The translations under genes were made by a program, and so were the position numbers. Below the pieces are notes generated by a model, which did not search any database, had not been told where the DNA came from, and saw nothing but the letters and a program-made list of their open reading frames with translations. Below are positions 17,007-26,394 of a stretch of 64,000 nucleotides of DNA, one piece after another. The stretch spans positions 20,401-84,400 of the forward strand of contig CANLSH010000016.1 of the NCBI GenBank assembly GCA_947493705.1. Reading direction: 5' to 3'. Each line of letters opens with the position of its first letter. The first letter of the stretch is position 1. Origin of the DNA: an uncultured Arachnia sp. (lineage in GTDB: Bacteria; Actinomycetota; Actinomycetes; Propionibacteriales; Propionibacteriaceae).

Positions 17007-19664
17007 ATGACTGACCAGCGATTCATCTATGACCTCTCCGACGGTGACGCCACCATGCGCAACCTCTTGGGAGGCAAAGGCGCCGGAGTCGCGGAGATGG
17101 CCCGCATCGGAGTGCCGGTGCCGGACGCCTTCACGGTGACCACGACAGCCTGCGTGGCTGCCATGGACAACAAAGGCCAGTGGCCGGAGGGCTTGAGCGA
17201 TCAGATCGCCGAGGGCCTCGCCCGGCTGGAGGAACGCACGGGGAAGAAGCTGGGCGGCAGTTCGAATCCGCTGTTGGTCTCCGTTCGATCCGGAGCCGTG
17301 CACTCCATGCCCGGAATGATGGACACCATCCTCAATCTCGGCATGTCCGATGAATCCGTCAAGGCGATGGCTGAGGAATCCGGCAACGAACGCTTCGCCT
17401 GGGACTGCTACCGCCGGTTCATCCAGATGTATGGCGAGGTGGTCGAAGGTGTGCCCGGGCATGCGTATGAGGATGCGCTGACAGCTATGAAGAGTGATCG
17501 CGGCGTCGAGCAGGACACAGATCTGGATGCTGATGACCTGAAGGAACTCGTTGCCTCGTTCAAGGAGATCTCCTCGGAGCACTTGGGCGGAGACTGGACC
17601 AATGACCCACACGAGCAGCTGAACCGCGCCGTGGATGCCGTGTTCCGCTCGTGGGGCAACCCCCGTGCCGAGGTGTATCGCCGCGCACACAACATTCCGG
17701 CGGCGCTGGGCACGGCCGTCAACATCATGCAGATGGTCTTCGGCAACGGTGGCGACACCTCCGGCACCGGCGTGTGCTTCACCCGCAACCCCTCCACCGG
17801 CGAGAAGGCACTCTACGGCGAGTTCCTCCTCAACGCCCAGGGCGAGGACGTCGTGGCCGGCATCCGCACCCCTCGTCCTTTGCAGGAGATGGAGGAAATC
17901 CTGCCCGAGGCCTACCACCAGCTCATCGACACCATGCACAGGATGGAGGCGCACTACAAGGACATGCAAGACATGGAGTTCACCATCGAGAATGGGAAGC
18001 TCTACCTCCTGCAGACCCGCAATGGAAAACGCACCGCTGCTGCGGCGCTGAAGGTGGCCTCTGATCTCGTGGACGAGGGTGTGCTCGACAAGCATGAAGC
18101 GCTGCTACGTGTGGAACCCTCCCAACTGGACCAGCTCCTCCACCCGGCGATCGATCCCAAGCACGGCCGCCGCCCCATCGCCAAGGGCCTTCCGGCCTCA
18201 CCGGGTGCCGCCGTCGGCGAAGTGGTCTTCGACGCCGACACCGCCGCCGAGCGTGGCAACAAGGGCGAACCCGTTGTGCTCGTGCGCTTTGAGACGACAC
18301 CGGATGACATCCACGGCATCATCGTGGCCCAGGGCATCCTGACCGCCCACGGTGGCATGACCTCGCACGCAGCAGTCGTGGCGCGTGGAATGGGCAAGCC
18401 CTGCGTGGCTGGAGCCCAGGGCATCCGTATCGACGTCAAGGGCAAGTCGCTGAGCATCGGTGACCAGGTGTTCAAGGAGGGTGACACCGTCACGCTCGAC
18501 GGGACGACGGGCGAAGTTTACGGTGAGGCCCTGGAACTGGTGCCCCCGCAGATCAACGCAGACTTCCGGAAGATGGTCGCGTGGGCCGACGAGGTGCGCG
18601 CGCTCGGCGTGCGTGCCAATGCCGACACCTTCGATGACGCCACCAAGGCGCGCGAGTTGGGAGCCGAGGGCATCGGACTGTGTCGCACGGAGCACATGTT
18701 CATGGCTTCAGATCGGCTGCCTGCCGTCCGCAAAATGATCCTCGCTGAATCGCCGGAGGAGCGGGCCGCCGCACTCGAGGAGATTCTGCCCATGCAGCAG
18801 TCGGACTTTGAGGGTGTGTTCACGGCTATGAAGGGACTGCCCGTCACCGTCCGGCTGCTGGATCCCCCATTGCACGAGTTCCTGCCCAACCTGACGGAGC
18901 AGTCGTTGCTCGTGCAGCGGCTGGAGTTGGAGGGGGGCGACGCCGAAGAGCTGGGGGCCGCCCGTGTGACGCTCGGCCAAGTCCGGCGGCTGCATGAGCT
19001 CAACCCGATGCTCGGCACCCGTGGCTGCCGTCTGGCAATGCTGTATCCGGAGATCCCGGAGATGCAGACCCGGGCCATCGTCCGGGCTGCGATCGCGGTA
19101 CTGGAGCGCGAGGGTGAGACAGCCGAGGTGGAGATCATGATCCCACTGGTGGCGCTCACGGCCGAGCTGAAGATCCAGCGGGGCATCGTTGAGAGGACGG
19201 TGGCCGACGAGCTGCAGTCATCCGGGAAGAAGGTGGATGTTACGATCGGCACAATGATTGAGCTGCCCCGTGCCGCCCTGCTCGCCGACGAGATTGCCGA
19301 GTACGCGGACTTCTTCAGCTTTGGGACCAATGACCTGACCCAAACCACCATCGGCATCTCGCGCGACGATGCCGAAAACGGATTCCTCACCAACTACGTG
19401 GTGGACCATGTGATGGAACGCAACCCGTTCGAGTCCATCGACGTCGAGGGCGTCGGCCAGCTGGTGCAGATCGGTACGGAGAAGGGGCGCAGCGCCAAGC
19501 CGAAACTGAAGGTGGGCGTGTGTGGTGAGCACGGCGGTGATCCGGACTCCATCGAGTTCTTCCACTCCGTGAAGCTCGACTACGTGTCCTGCTCGCCCTT
19601 CCGGGTGCCCATTGCCCGGTTCGCCGCTGCAAGGGCGGTGCTGAACGAGCGCACGAACGATTGA
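17007..19664 (+). CDS. ppdK: Pyruvate, phosphate dikinase
   Basis: An 885-residue enzyme that interconverts pyruvate, ATP and Pi with PEP, AMP and PPi. The N-terminal ATP-grasp domain begins at MRNLLGGKGAGVAEM; the swivelling domain has GGMTSH454AAVVARGMGKPC, with His454 as phosphocarrier and the preceding Thr-Ser as the regulatory site; the C-terminal TIM barrel has GTNDLTQ and GVC839GEHGGDP with the catalytic Cys. Length is typical. With the regulator just upstream, this points to controlled flux at the PEP-pyruvate node, as in fermentative or PPi-using actinobacteria. A strong hairpin follows the stop codon. Confidence 0.96.
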   Translation: MTDQRFIYDLSDGDATMRNLLGGKGAGVAEMARIGVPVPDAFTVTTTACVAAMDNKGQWPEGLSDQIAEGLARLEERTGKKLGGSSNPLLVSVRSGAVHSMPGMMDTILNLGMSDESVKAMAEESGNERFAWDCYRRFIQMYGEVVEGVPGHAYEDALTAMKSDRGVEQDTDLDADDLKELVASFKEISSEHLGGDWTNDPHEQLNRAVDAVFRSWGNPRAEVYRRAHNIPAALGTAVNIMQMVFGNGGDTSGTGVCFTRNPSTGEKALYGEFLLNAQGEDVVAGIRTPRPLQEMEEILPEAYHQLIDTMHRMEAHYKDMQDMEFTIENGKLYLLQTRNGKRTAAAALKVASDLVDEGVLDKHEALLRVEPSQLDQLLHPAIDPKHGRRPIAKGLPASPGAAVGEVVFDADTAAERGNKGEPVVLVRFETTPDDIHGIIVAQGILTAHGGMTSHAAVVARGMGKPCVAGAQGIRIDVKGKSLSIGDQVFKEGDTVTLDGTTGEVYGEALELVPPQINADFRKMVAWADEVRALGVRANADTFDDATKARELGAEGIGLCRTEHMFMASDRLPAVRKMILAESPEERAAALEEILPMQQSDFEGVFTAMKGLPVTVRLLDPPLHEFLPNLTEQSLLVQRLELEGGDAEELGAARVTLGQVRRLHELNPMLGTRGCRLAMLYPEIPEMQTRAIVRAAIAVLEREGETAEVEIMIPLVALTAELKIQRGIVERTVADELQSSGKKVDVTIGTMIELPRAALLADEIAEYADFFSFGTNDLTQTTIGISRDDAENGFLTNYVVDHVMERNPFESIDVEGVGQLVQIGTEKGRSAKPKLKVGVCGEHGGDPDSIEFFHSVKLDYVSCSPFRVPIARFAAARAVLNERTND

Positions 19665-19672
19665 TGTTCGCA

Positions 19673-19710
19673 CTTCGACGCCCTCCGACTCACGTCGGAG
19701 GGCGTCGAAG
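19673..19710. terminator. Bidirectional hairpin terminator between ppdK and the convergent oxidoreductase gene
   Basis: A perfect 17-bp inverted repeat (19673-19689 with 19694-19710) around a TCAC loop. It lies nine bases after the ppdK stop and between convergent genes. There is no T-run, as is common for actinobacterial hairpins. Confidence 0.8.
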
Positions 19711-19756
19711 CCTGTCACGTGCCGGACAATGAACTGCTGCCGGAAGTCCGCTCGGC

Positions 19757-20782
19757 TCAGCGCTCCACCACCAGTTTCCCAACCATGGTGAAACCCTCCA
19801 CCTGACGGTGGGCCTCTCGAATCGTGTCGGCGTTGATGCCGTGCAAGGTGGTGCTCAGCGTCGATTTCAATGTCCCGGCGTCGAACAGTCTGGCGGCCTC
19901 GTCCAGGAGGTCGCGCTGGGCGGTGCTCTCCGGCTGGAACAGTGGCCGGGCAAACATGGACTCCCAGTGCCAGGTCTGGGCCTTCCGTTTCAACGGGGCG
20001 ATGTCGAAGCCCTGCGGGCCATCGATAGCCACCACCTGCCCGTGAACGGGCATGAGATCGGCATAGTTCTGCTCGTTGCCTTTCGAGAAGGATGAGAAAA
20101 TGTAGCGGACCCCTTCCGGCGCGATGCGGGTCACTTCCTCCTTCAGGTTGTGGTGATCCACCACGTGGTGCGCGCCCATGCTGTGAACCCATTTTCGTGA
20201 TTCGTTGCGGGACGCGGTGGCGATCACGACCACATTGGTGAGTTGCCGAGCCAACTGCGTCACCATGGAGCCGACGCCTCCGGCTCCACCCATGACGAGA
20301 AGTGTGCCCGAGCTGTCCGGGCCGAGCTGCAGCTTGTCGAACAATACTTCCCAGGCCGTGATGATGGTCAACGGAGCAGCGGCCGCTTCAGCGAAACTGA
20401 GAGAGGTCGGCTTGTGACCGACGATCCTGTCATCCACAACGTGGCGCTCCGCATTGGTGCCCGGACGGGCGAGGCTCCCTGCGTAGTAGACCTCGTCCCC
20501 GACCCCGCAGGCAGTCACCTCGTCGCCAACTTCCAACACCACCCCGGCGGCGTCGTAGCCGAGTACCTTCGGAGCGGTCTTCTCCTCGAACGCGATGCGT
20601 GTCTTGAGGTCGATGGGATTGACCGACACTGCGCGGATCTCGACAAGGAGGTCGTGGGGCCCGAGGGGATCGAGGGCGATCTCCACATCGGCGAACGATG
20701 ACGGTGCATCCACATCGCCCGGAGCCAAGGAGGCCACAGCGCGGGTGGTGCGAGAACGGGATGTGTCATGTGATGGGCACAT
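19757..20782 (-). CDS. Zinc-type alcohol dehydrogenase-like / quinone oxidoreductase (MDR superfamily)
   Basis: A 341-residue MDR-family oxidoreductase. The N-terminal GroES-like part has VSVNPIDLKTR and GYDAAGVV; the Rossmann domain starts with GGAGGVGSMVTQLAR, so it uses NAD(P)H. The Cys residues of the structural zinc site are absent, as in quinone-oxidoreductase-like members. ATG 20782 follows an AGGAGA box. It lies 26 bases downstream of the PepSY lipoprotein gene on the same strand, so the two are probably co-transcribed. Natural substrate unknown; enones or quinones are usual for the family. Confidence 0.85.
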   Translation of the reverse strand: MCPSHDTSRSRTTRAVASLAPGDVDAPSSFADVEIALDPLGPHDLLVEIRAVSVNPIDLKTRIAFEEKTAPKVLGYDAAGVVLEVGDEVTACGVGDEVYYAGSLARPGTNAERHVVDDRIVGHKPTSLSFAEAAAAPLTIITAWEVLFDKLQLGPDSSGTLLVMGGAGGVGSMVTQLARQLTNVVVIATASRNESRKWVHSMGAHHVVDHHNLKEEVTRIAPEGVRYIFSSFSKGNEQNYADLMPVHGQVVAIDGPQGFDIAPLKRKAQTWHWESMFARPLFQPESTAQRDLLDEAARLFDAGTLKSTLSTTLHGINADTIREAHRQVEGFTMVGKLVVER

Positions 20783-20808
20783 GGAATCTCCTGCAATGTA
20801 GTTGGCGC

Positions 20809-21519
20809 TCAGTCGTCGATCTTGACCTCACCGGTGTCGACGTTGATCTCCACCTCGGTGTCGTCACCGGAGGAATCCTCGATGTCGAACTCGTAGGCTG
20901 TGTAATCATCGTCGTACTCCAGTTTCCAGCTGGTGATCTGGCCTCGCGCTGCTTGGAGCGCCTTGTCGCGGGCTTCCTCCCAGGTCATCGGCGATTCGAG
21001 ATCGATGGCCTCCTTCACGTCGTCGGTGTCGTCGCGATCCAGCTCAAGGACGACGCCAGTGTCTGCGTTGATGTCCATGTCGAGGTCTGAGTTTCCGTCC
21101 AGCACATCGAGCTCATAGACCCAGGCGTTGTTGTCACTGGACCAGTCCAGTTCAATGGAGTAAACAAATCCTCCGCCAGCCTCCTCCACGGCCTTGTCAA
21201 TGGCATCCTGCCCCGAGAATGAGAAGCTCTGAGTGGCGAGGTCCACGTCCTCCGCGGTGCTCTCCGCCATTTCGGACTCGGAGGCTGATGGCGACATCTC
21301 GGGTGTTGAAGCGCCGTCAGTCGGGGATTCGGTCATGCTCGGATCGGTCTCAGGCATCGATTCATCCATGGTGGGGGACCCGGTCATGGCCGGGTCCGGG
21401 CTCTCCGCCGTGGATGTGGCCACGTCCGTCGCCGGGGGCGTGTCCGCCGGGTCGGCGGGCGAGCAGGCTGTCACAGCAAGGCACGCAGCCGCGGCCAGAG
21501 TGATGATGGGTTTACGCAT
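20809..21519 (-). CDS. PepSY-domain lipoprotein
   Basis: A 236-residue exported lipoprotein. The signal peptide MRKPIITLAAAACLAVTAC ends at a lipobox Cys. A Pro/Ser/Thr/Met/Glu-rich spacer (about 20-90) follows, then two PepSY units of about 65 residues, each with a W/Y-V-Y-E-L/F-D core and an INxDTGxV end. PepSY domains are extracytoplasmic and often modulate peptidases or act as sensors. ATG 21519 has GGAG upstream; the longer frame to 21870 crosses a non-conserved region. Confidence 0.85.
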   Translation of the reverse strand: MRKPIITLAAAACLAVTACSPADPADTPPATDVATSTAESPDPAMTGSPTMDESMPETDPSMTESPTDGASTPEMSPSASESEMAESTAEDVDLATQSFSFSGQDAIDKAVEEAGGGFVYSIELDWSSDNNAWVYELDVLDGNSDLDMDINADTGVVLELDRDDTDDVKEAIDLESPMTWEEARDKALQAARGQITSWKLEYDDDYTAYEFDIEDSSGDDTEVEINVDTGEVKIDD

Positions 21520-21631
21520 CGGAGCTCTCCTTGAGTAGGCAGGTGTTCTTCCAACACTAGATGTGCACCGGGCCACGAAGGCGCCGCGATGCTGAAGTGA
21601 CGCCTTCGGTGACGCTGCATAGGGTGAGGCC

Positions 21632-22300
21632 ATGTCCGCACCGCTTCCGGTTTCCGCCCCTCGGCTCTCGTTCCTTGCCCTGGAGAATCTGTTTGACGGT
21701 GAACCAGAACTGCTGGTGCGCGGCGCCGACCTGGATGATCTGCGCTTCGTCGCGATCCGTGGAGAGCATCTGGATGTGAGCGGAAGCAACACCTCGGGCT
21801 GTGAGCTCGATGACGTGGTGGCCGATGAGTTCAACGTGTCGACGTCGCGGATCGCAGAATCGCGGTTCACACAGTTCGGGGTTCCCCTGTTTCGGATGGC
21901 GCGGTCAGTGCTGCGGGACGTCGAGTTCGTCGGAGGACGTCTCGGTGCCGTCGAAGCCTACGACGTGCAGTGCAGGGGGGTTCACTTCAGCGGATCGCGG
22001 ATCAACTATCTGAACCTGCGCGGTTCCACAATGACGGATGTGGCGTTCACTGACTGCCACATCGATGAGCTTGATCTGGGCCAGGCGAGCGTGGAACGCA
22101 TGCGATTCCAGAGCACACGAATCGGTGTACTGACCATGCATCGAGCGACGTTCAAGGATGTCGATCTACGCGGAGCCGAACTGGAAATAGTCAATGGCGC
22201 CGCATCCTTGAAAGGGGCAACCATCTCCCCAGAACAGCTGATGGGGTTGGCCCCGCAGTTGGCCGTTGAGTTTGGGATCCGTGTCTCGGAGTCCGTGTAG
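21632..22300 (+). CDS. Pentapeptide-repeat protein
   Basis: A 222-residue protein built largely of five-residue steps with hydrophobic centres (ADLDDLRF, SGCELDDVVAD, RSVLRDVEF, SGSRINYLNLRGS, HRATFKDVDLRGAEL), which should fold as a right-handed quadrilateral beta-helix. No signal peptide or membrane segment is seen. Some family members protect DNA gyrase, but this cannot be assigned here. It converges on metS with ten bases between stop codons. Confidence 0.8.
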   Translation: MSAPLPVSAPRLSFLALENLFDGEPELLVRGADLDDLRFVAIRGEHLDVSGSNTSGCELDDVVADEFNVSTSRIAESRFTQFGVPLFRMARSVLRDVEFVGGRLGAVEAYDVQCRGVHFSGSRINYLNLRGSTMTDVAFTDCHIDELDLGQASVERMRFQSTRIGVLTMHRATFKDVDLRGAELEIVNGAASLKGATISPEQLMGLAPQLAVEFGIRVSESV

Positions 22301-22310
22301 CAGGACGGGT

Positions 22311-22451
22311 TTACCGGACCTCGGCTACGGGTGGGGCCTCATCGTTGGCAGAGCGATCGGGCCGACGGAAGAGATTCATGGCAGCGGCGACAAGTCCGCC
22401 CCACAGGAGGGCGATGGCGACGACGAGCATGATCAGAGCCTCGGGATTCAT
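22311..22451 (-). CDS. metS: MetS-type small subunit of an NSS amino-acid importer
   Basis: A 46-residue protein, MNPEALIMLVVAIALLWGG and onward, with one N-terminal transmembrane helix and a short charged cytoplasmic tail ending PPVAEVR. It starts inside the end of metP (ATGA overlap at 22448-22451), the same order as the corynebacterial metPS pair, in which MetS is required for methionine/alanine uptake. The short length and helix fit the family of NSS small subunits closely. Confidence 0.85.
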   Translation of the reverse strand: MNPEALIMLVVAIALLWGGLVAAAMNLFRRPDRSANDEAPPVAEVR

Positions 22452-24013
22452 TGGGTCACCCCCTCGGCGCGCGCGGCGATCTCGTGCTCGTTGTAGTCCT
22501 CATCGAATTCGGTCACGGCCTTGTTCCGCCAAGGAAGCAACGTGATGATGATGGCGCCCACGACGAGGGAACCGGCCATGCCCCATCCGAAGATACCGAG
22601 GAGACGCAGGGGATAGCCCTCGTAGGGCACTTCGATGCGCTCAATGGCGTAGGAGACGAGGATGGCGCCCAACACCACAGGAACGAGGACCCCCATCACC
22701 CCGACCCACATTTTGCCGGCCGGGAAGCTGGAGAAACGATCCAGATGGCGTGCCAGTTGGGGCAGCTTGCGTGAGATCCAGGCCACAGCGATGATGGCCG
22801 CGAAGGAACCAGCCAGGATTCCGAACTTGTTGACGAACTCATCCGTGATGTCCAGGAAGTACAGTCCCGTGGTGGTGGAAAGCAGCGAGATTGAGATTGC
22901 TGCCATGGGGATGCCGACGACGGCCACGGCGACGGGCTTGGAGATTCCCAGCTTGTCGCGGACGCTGGCAATCACCACCTCCATGATGGACATGAGCGAT
23001 GTCAGGCCAGCCATCACGAGGGAGCCGAAGAAGGCGACGCCCAGTATGGAGCCCAGCGGGGCCTCTGAAATGATGGTGGGGAAGGCCACGAAGGCTAGCC
23101 CAACGCCGCCAGCAGCGACATCGTCCACACCGACGCCCGCAGCCTGCGCCATGAAGCCCAGAGCGGCGAAGACACCAATCCCGGCCAGCAACTCAAAGCT
23201 GGAGTTCGAGAAGCCGACCACGAGACCGGAGCCGGTGAGGTCTGTGCGGCGTTTCAGGTACGAGGAATACGTGATCATGATCCCGAAACCCACGGACAGT
23301 GAGAAGAAGATCTGGCCGTAGGCGGCTGCCCACACACCCGGGCTGGTCAGAGATGTCCAGTCAGGGGTGAAGAGGGCATTGAGGCCGTCGATCGCGCCCG
23401 GGAGGAAAAGTGACTGGCCAACAATGAAGAGGAACATCACGAGCAGCAGCGGCATGAACACCAGGTTGGCAAACGCCAGGCCTTTGTTGACGCCGAGGGC
23501 GATCACAATCAGCGTGATGCCCCACACGGCCAGCATCGGGAGGAAGAGCGAGGGCACGAAGTCGAACCCGACCGTCGGCTCGTCGGCGAGCTGGAGGAAC
23601 TCGCTGAAGAGGAAGGCCGCCGGGTCCTCACCCCACGCCATGGAGAAGCTGAACCACGTGTACATGGCTGCCCAGGCAACGACGGCCGCGTAGTACACGG
23701 CGATCACGAAGCTGACGAGAACCTGCCACCAGCCGAATACCTCGGTCCAGCGGCCCAGCCGGCGCATCGCCAGCGGAGCGCTACCGCGATAGCGGTGGCC
23801 GATGGCGTAGTCGAAGAACAGCAGTGGGATGCCTGCACTGAGCAGAGCCACGAGATACGGGACGAGGAAAGCTCCGCCGCCCTCGCTGTAGGCGACATAC
23901 GGGAAGCGCCATATGTTACCGAGCCCGACGGCGGAGCCGATGGCGGCGAGAATGAAATAGTTGCGGGAGTTGAACACTTCCCGTTTCGGTGCCTCACTGG
24001 CCGCATATGACAT
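22448..24013 (-). CDS. metP: Sodium-dependent amino-acid transporter, NSS (SNF) family, MetP-like
   Basis: A 521-residue membrane protein with about 12 helices. The first helix carries AIGSAVGLGNIWRFPY, the sodium and substrate-binding signature of NSS transporters. Coupling to the MetS-type subunit suggests methionine and/or alanine as substrates. ATG 24013 is preceded by GGAGGATCC. The 271-base upstream gap carries four ACCANTGGT palindromes, so the operon is probably under a dedicated regulator. Confidence 0.9.
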   Translation of the reverse strand: MSYAASEAPKREVFNSRNYFILAAIGSAVGLGNIWRFPYVAYSEGGGAFLVPYLVALLSAGIPLLFFDYAIGHRYRGSAPLAMRRLGRWTEVFGWWQVLVSFVIAVYYAAVVAWAAMYTWFSFSMAWGEDPAAFLFSEFLQLADEPTVGFDFVPSLFLPMLAVWGITLIVIALGVNKGLAFANLVFMPLLLVMFLFIVGQSLFLPGAIDGLNALFTPDWTSLTSPGVWAAAYGQIFFSLSVGFGIMITYSSYLKRRTDLTGSGLVVGFSNSSFELLAGIGVFAALGFMAQAAGVGVDDVAAGGVGLAFVAFPTIISEAPLGSILGVAFFGSLVMAGLTSLMSIMEVVIASVRDKLGISKPVAVAVVGIPMAAISISLLSTTTGLYFLDITDEFVNKFGILAGSFAAIIAVAWISRKLPQLARHLDRFSSFPAGKMWVGVMGVLVPVVLGAILVSYAIERIEVPYEGYPLRLLGIFGWGMAGSLVVGAIIITLLPWRNKAVTEFDEDYNEHEIAARAEGVTQ

Positions 24014-24180
24014 GGATCCTCCGTTGTGCTCGGGAGGTTCCCAGCGACGTCGTCGCGTGCGGACCTCCAGCCCAAGAAATGGTAGGGCTTGCCGAATTCA
24101 ACCACAGCCGTTTGCCGGAGTGACGGGCTGTCTTCCCATGTGAACGTTTCCGCGCCGCGGCTGGCGCCGGGTGACGCCGG

Positions 24181-24274
24181 ACCACTGGTCCTTGGAATAC
24201 CAGTGGTCCTGCCCCACACCAGCTGTGGTGTGTCGCACCAGTGGTAGATCACGGGTGTGACGAGGACCAGTGGT
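24181..24274. promoter_or_regulatory. Array of ACCANTGGT palindromes upstream of metPS
   Basis: Four copies of a 9-bp palindrome: ACCACTGGT at 24181-24189, and ACCAGTGGT at 24199-24207, 24237-24245 and 24266-24274. A fifth degenerate site, ACCA-GCTG-TGGT, is at 24218-24229. All are in the gap upstream of metP and before the end of acsA, which looks like a multi-site operator. The cognate regulator is unknown. Confidence 0.7.
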
Positions 24275-24284
24275 AATTCCCCGT

Positions 24285-26168
24285 TCACTCCTCGAGAGTG
24301 GTGAGGTCCCCTTCGTCCTCGCCCAGAGCTCGGGCGCGCAGCACGCGCCGCATGATCTTGCCGGAGCGGGTTTTGGGAAGCTTGTCGACGAACTCGATGT
24401 GGTCGGGTTTGGCGATGGGGCTGAGATGTTTGGCGACGTGGTCCCGCAGTTCCTGCTCCAGCTCCTGGCCCGGCTCGCGGCCCATGCCCATGACGACGAA
24501 CACGTGGATGGCATTGCCCTTCACCTCGTGCGGGAGCCCGATGGCGGCTGCCTCGACGACGTCGGGATGCATCACCAGCGCTGACTCGATCTCGGCGTTG
24601 CCGAGCCTGTGCCCGGAGACCTTGATGACATCGTCGGTGCGCCCAATGACCCAGAAGTACCCGTCCTCGTCCCTCTTGGCAGCATCGCCGGTGAGATAAC
24701 GCCCCGGAAACCGTGACCAGTACGTGTCAGTGAAACGTTGTGGATCGTTGTAGATGGTGCGGAACATGGCGGGGGCAGGATTCTTCAGCAGCAGTAGGCC
24801 CTCTGTGCCATCTTCGACGGGATTGCCTTCTTCATCCACCACCTCGGCCTCCTGGCCGAACACCGGCCGACCAGCTGCGCCCGGCTTCAGCGGCATGGAG
24901 GGCACCGTGGTGATCTGGAACATGCCGGTCTCGGTCTGCCACCACGTGTCCATGAGTGGGCACCGACCGCCCCCTATGACCTCGTGGAACCAGCGCCATG
25001 CTTCAGGATTGATGGGTTCGCCGACGGACCCCAGCAGCCGCAGAGAGGAGAGGTCGCGACGTCCCGGCCACGCCTTCCCGAAGCGCATCAACGACCGGAT
25101 GGCCGTTGGGGCCGTGTAGAAGGTGGTGATTCCGTAATGCTCGATGAGCTGCCACCACCGGTCCGGGTGTGGGTAGGTGGGGGAGCCCTCGTACATGAAC
25201 GTGGTGGCGCCCGCCAGAAGTGGGCCGTAGACGAGATAGGAATGTCCGGTCACCCAGCCCGGGTCCGCGGTGCACCACCACCTGTCCTCGTCGCGGATGT
25301 CGAAGGTTTGCTTCAAGCTGGTGTGGACACCCACCATGTAGCCACCATGGGTGTGGAGGATCGCCTTGGGGCTTCCGGTGCTGCCAGAGGTGTAGAGCAG
25401 GTAGAGCGGGTGCTCTGAGTCAACCTGAACTGTCTCACAGCGTCCGCGGGCGATGGGCAGAGCAGACAGGTCGTGATACCAGTGGGCACGTTCGGGGTCC
25501 ATCGCCACGTCCTGGCCGGTGTTGCGCACGACGATGACGTTCTCCACGGTGGCCGAGAAATGGACTCCCTCGTCGACGATCTCCTTCAATGGAAACACTG
25601 TCCCGTTGACCCAGGATCCGTCAGCGGTGATGACGATCCTCGATTCCGAGTCCGCTATACGGGTGGAGAGGGCATCGGCGGAATAACCCGCGAAGATCAC
25701 AGAGTGCACCGCACCCAACTTGGCGCAGGCGAGCATAGCGAAGATCACCTCGGGGATGCGGGGCAGGTAGATCGTGACGACATCGCCCTCACCAACTCCC
25801 ATGGCGGTAAGAATGTTGGCGAACTGCTCCACCTCCCGGTTGAGGGCGAAGTAGGAGAACGTGCGCACCTTCGAGGTGTCCTCACCCACCCAGATCAGGG
25901 CAAGTTTGTTCTTTCGGGGACCATGCAGGTGACGATCCACACAGTTGGTGACGATGTTGGTTCGGCCTCCGGCGAACCATTTGAAGAACGGTGCATCTGA
26001 GTCGTCCAGGACGGTGTCCCAGGGTTTCGACCATTGCAGTTCGGCTGCCTGCTCGGCCCAGTACGCCTGCGGATCCTTCCGCGCCGCCTCTTCCAGGGCC
26101 TGCCAGTCCTGGACACGGTAGGCCTCAACAAGGCCCGGATCGGGCTCATACATCGAATCATCAGACAT
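24285..26168 (-). CDS. acsA: Acetyl-CoA synthetase-like acyl-CoA ligase
   Basis: A 627-residue ANL-superfamily enzyme that activates acetate (or a similar acid) to acyl-CoA through acyl-AMP. Visible motifs are the P-loop YTSGSTGSPKAILHTHGG, the DTWWQTETG acetyl-CoA synthetase motif, and the C-terminal PKTRSGKIMRR with the Lys that is commonly regulated by acetylation. The tryptophan in the WWQTETG motif favours small acids such as acetate. ATG 26168 follows AAGGAG; the extension to 26282 has no family similarity. Confidence 0.92.
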   Translation of the reverse strand: MSDDSMYEPDPGLVEAYRVQDWQALEEAARKDPQAYWAEQAAELQWSKPWDTVLDDSDAPFFKWFAGGRTNIVTNCVDRHLHGPRKNKLALIWVGEDTSKVRTFSYFALNREVEQFANILTAMGVGEGDVVTIYLPRIPEVIFAMLACAKLGAVHSVIFAGYSADALSTRIADSESRIVITADGSWVNGTVFPLKEIVDEGVHFSATVENVIVVRNTGQDVAMDPERAHWYHDLSALPIARGRCETVQVDSEHPLYLLYTSGSTGSPKAILHTHGGYMVGVHTSLKQTFDIRDEDRWWCTADPGWVTGHSYLVYGPLLAGATTFMYEGSPTYPHPDRWWQLIEHYGITTFYTAPTAIRSLMRFGKAWPGRRDLSSLRLLGSVGEPINPEAWRWFHEVIGGGRCPLMDTWWQTETGMFQITTVPSMPLKPGAAGRPVFGQEAEVVDEEGNPVEDGTEGLLLLKNPAPAMFRTIYNDPQRFTDTYWSRFPGRYLTGDAAKRDEDGYFWVIGRTDDVIKVSGHRLGNAEIESALVMHPDVVEAAAIGLPHEVKGNAIHVFVVMGMGREPGQELEQELRDHVAKHLSPIAKPDHIEFVDKLPKTRSGKIMRRVLRARALGEDEGDLTTLEE

Positions 26169-26195
26169 GGGAGTCTCCTTCGTCTTCCACGACAG

Positions 26196-26214
26196 GTCCG
26201 TTTCTCTAACGGAC
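26196..26214 (-). promoter_or_regulatory. Inverted repeat in the acsA leader region
   Basis: GTCCGTT and AACGGAC are separated by TCTCT, centred about 37 bases upstream of the acsA start codon. This 7-bp stem could be an operator or an RNA hairpin in the 5' leader. The rest of the 226-base gap shows no gene. Confidence 0.4.
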
Positions 26215-26394
26215 TTCGGTGACGCTGTTGATCTGCACAGTAACCCGGCTTGTCCTGCAGTTCGAGGTTGGATGACGAACATTTTTGGATGTTGGATGTT
26301 ACCCGTGCAGGGTGGACGCTCTACGTGTCATTGTGTGTGTTCCCACGTCGACGCACCCGAAGCAGATCAAGCCTGACTTTTCTCCGCCGGCCTC

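Noticed and set aside
24181..24274. CRISPR-like array
   Set aside because: Repeats are only 9 bp palindromes with irregular spacing of 18, 38 and 29 bases; operator sites explain them better. No cas genes are present in the window.
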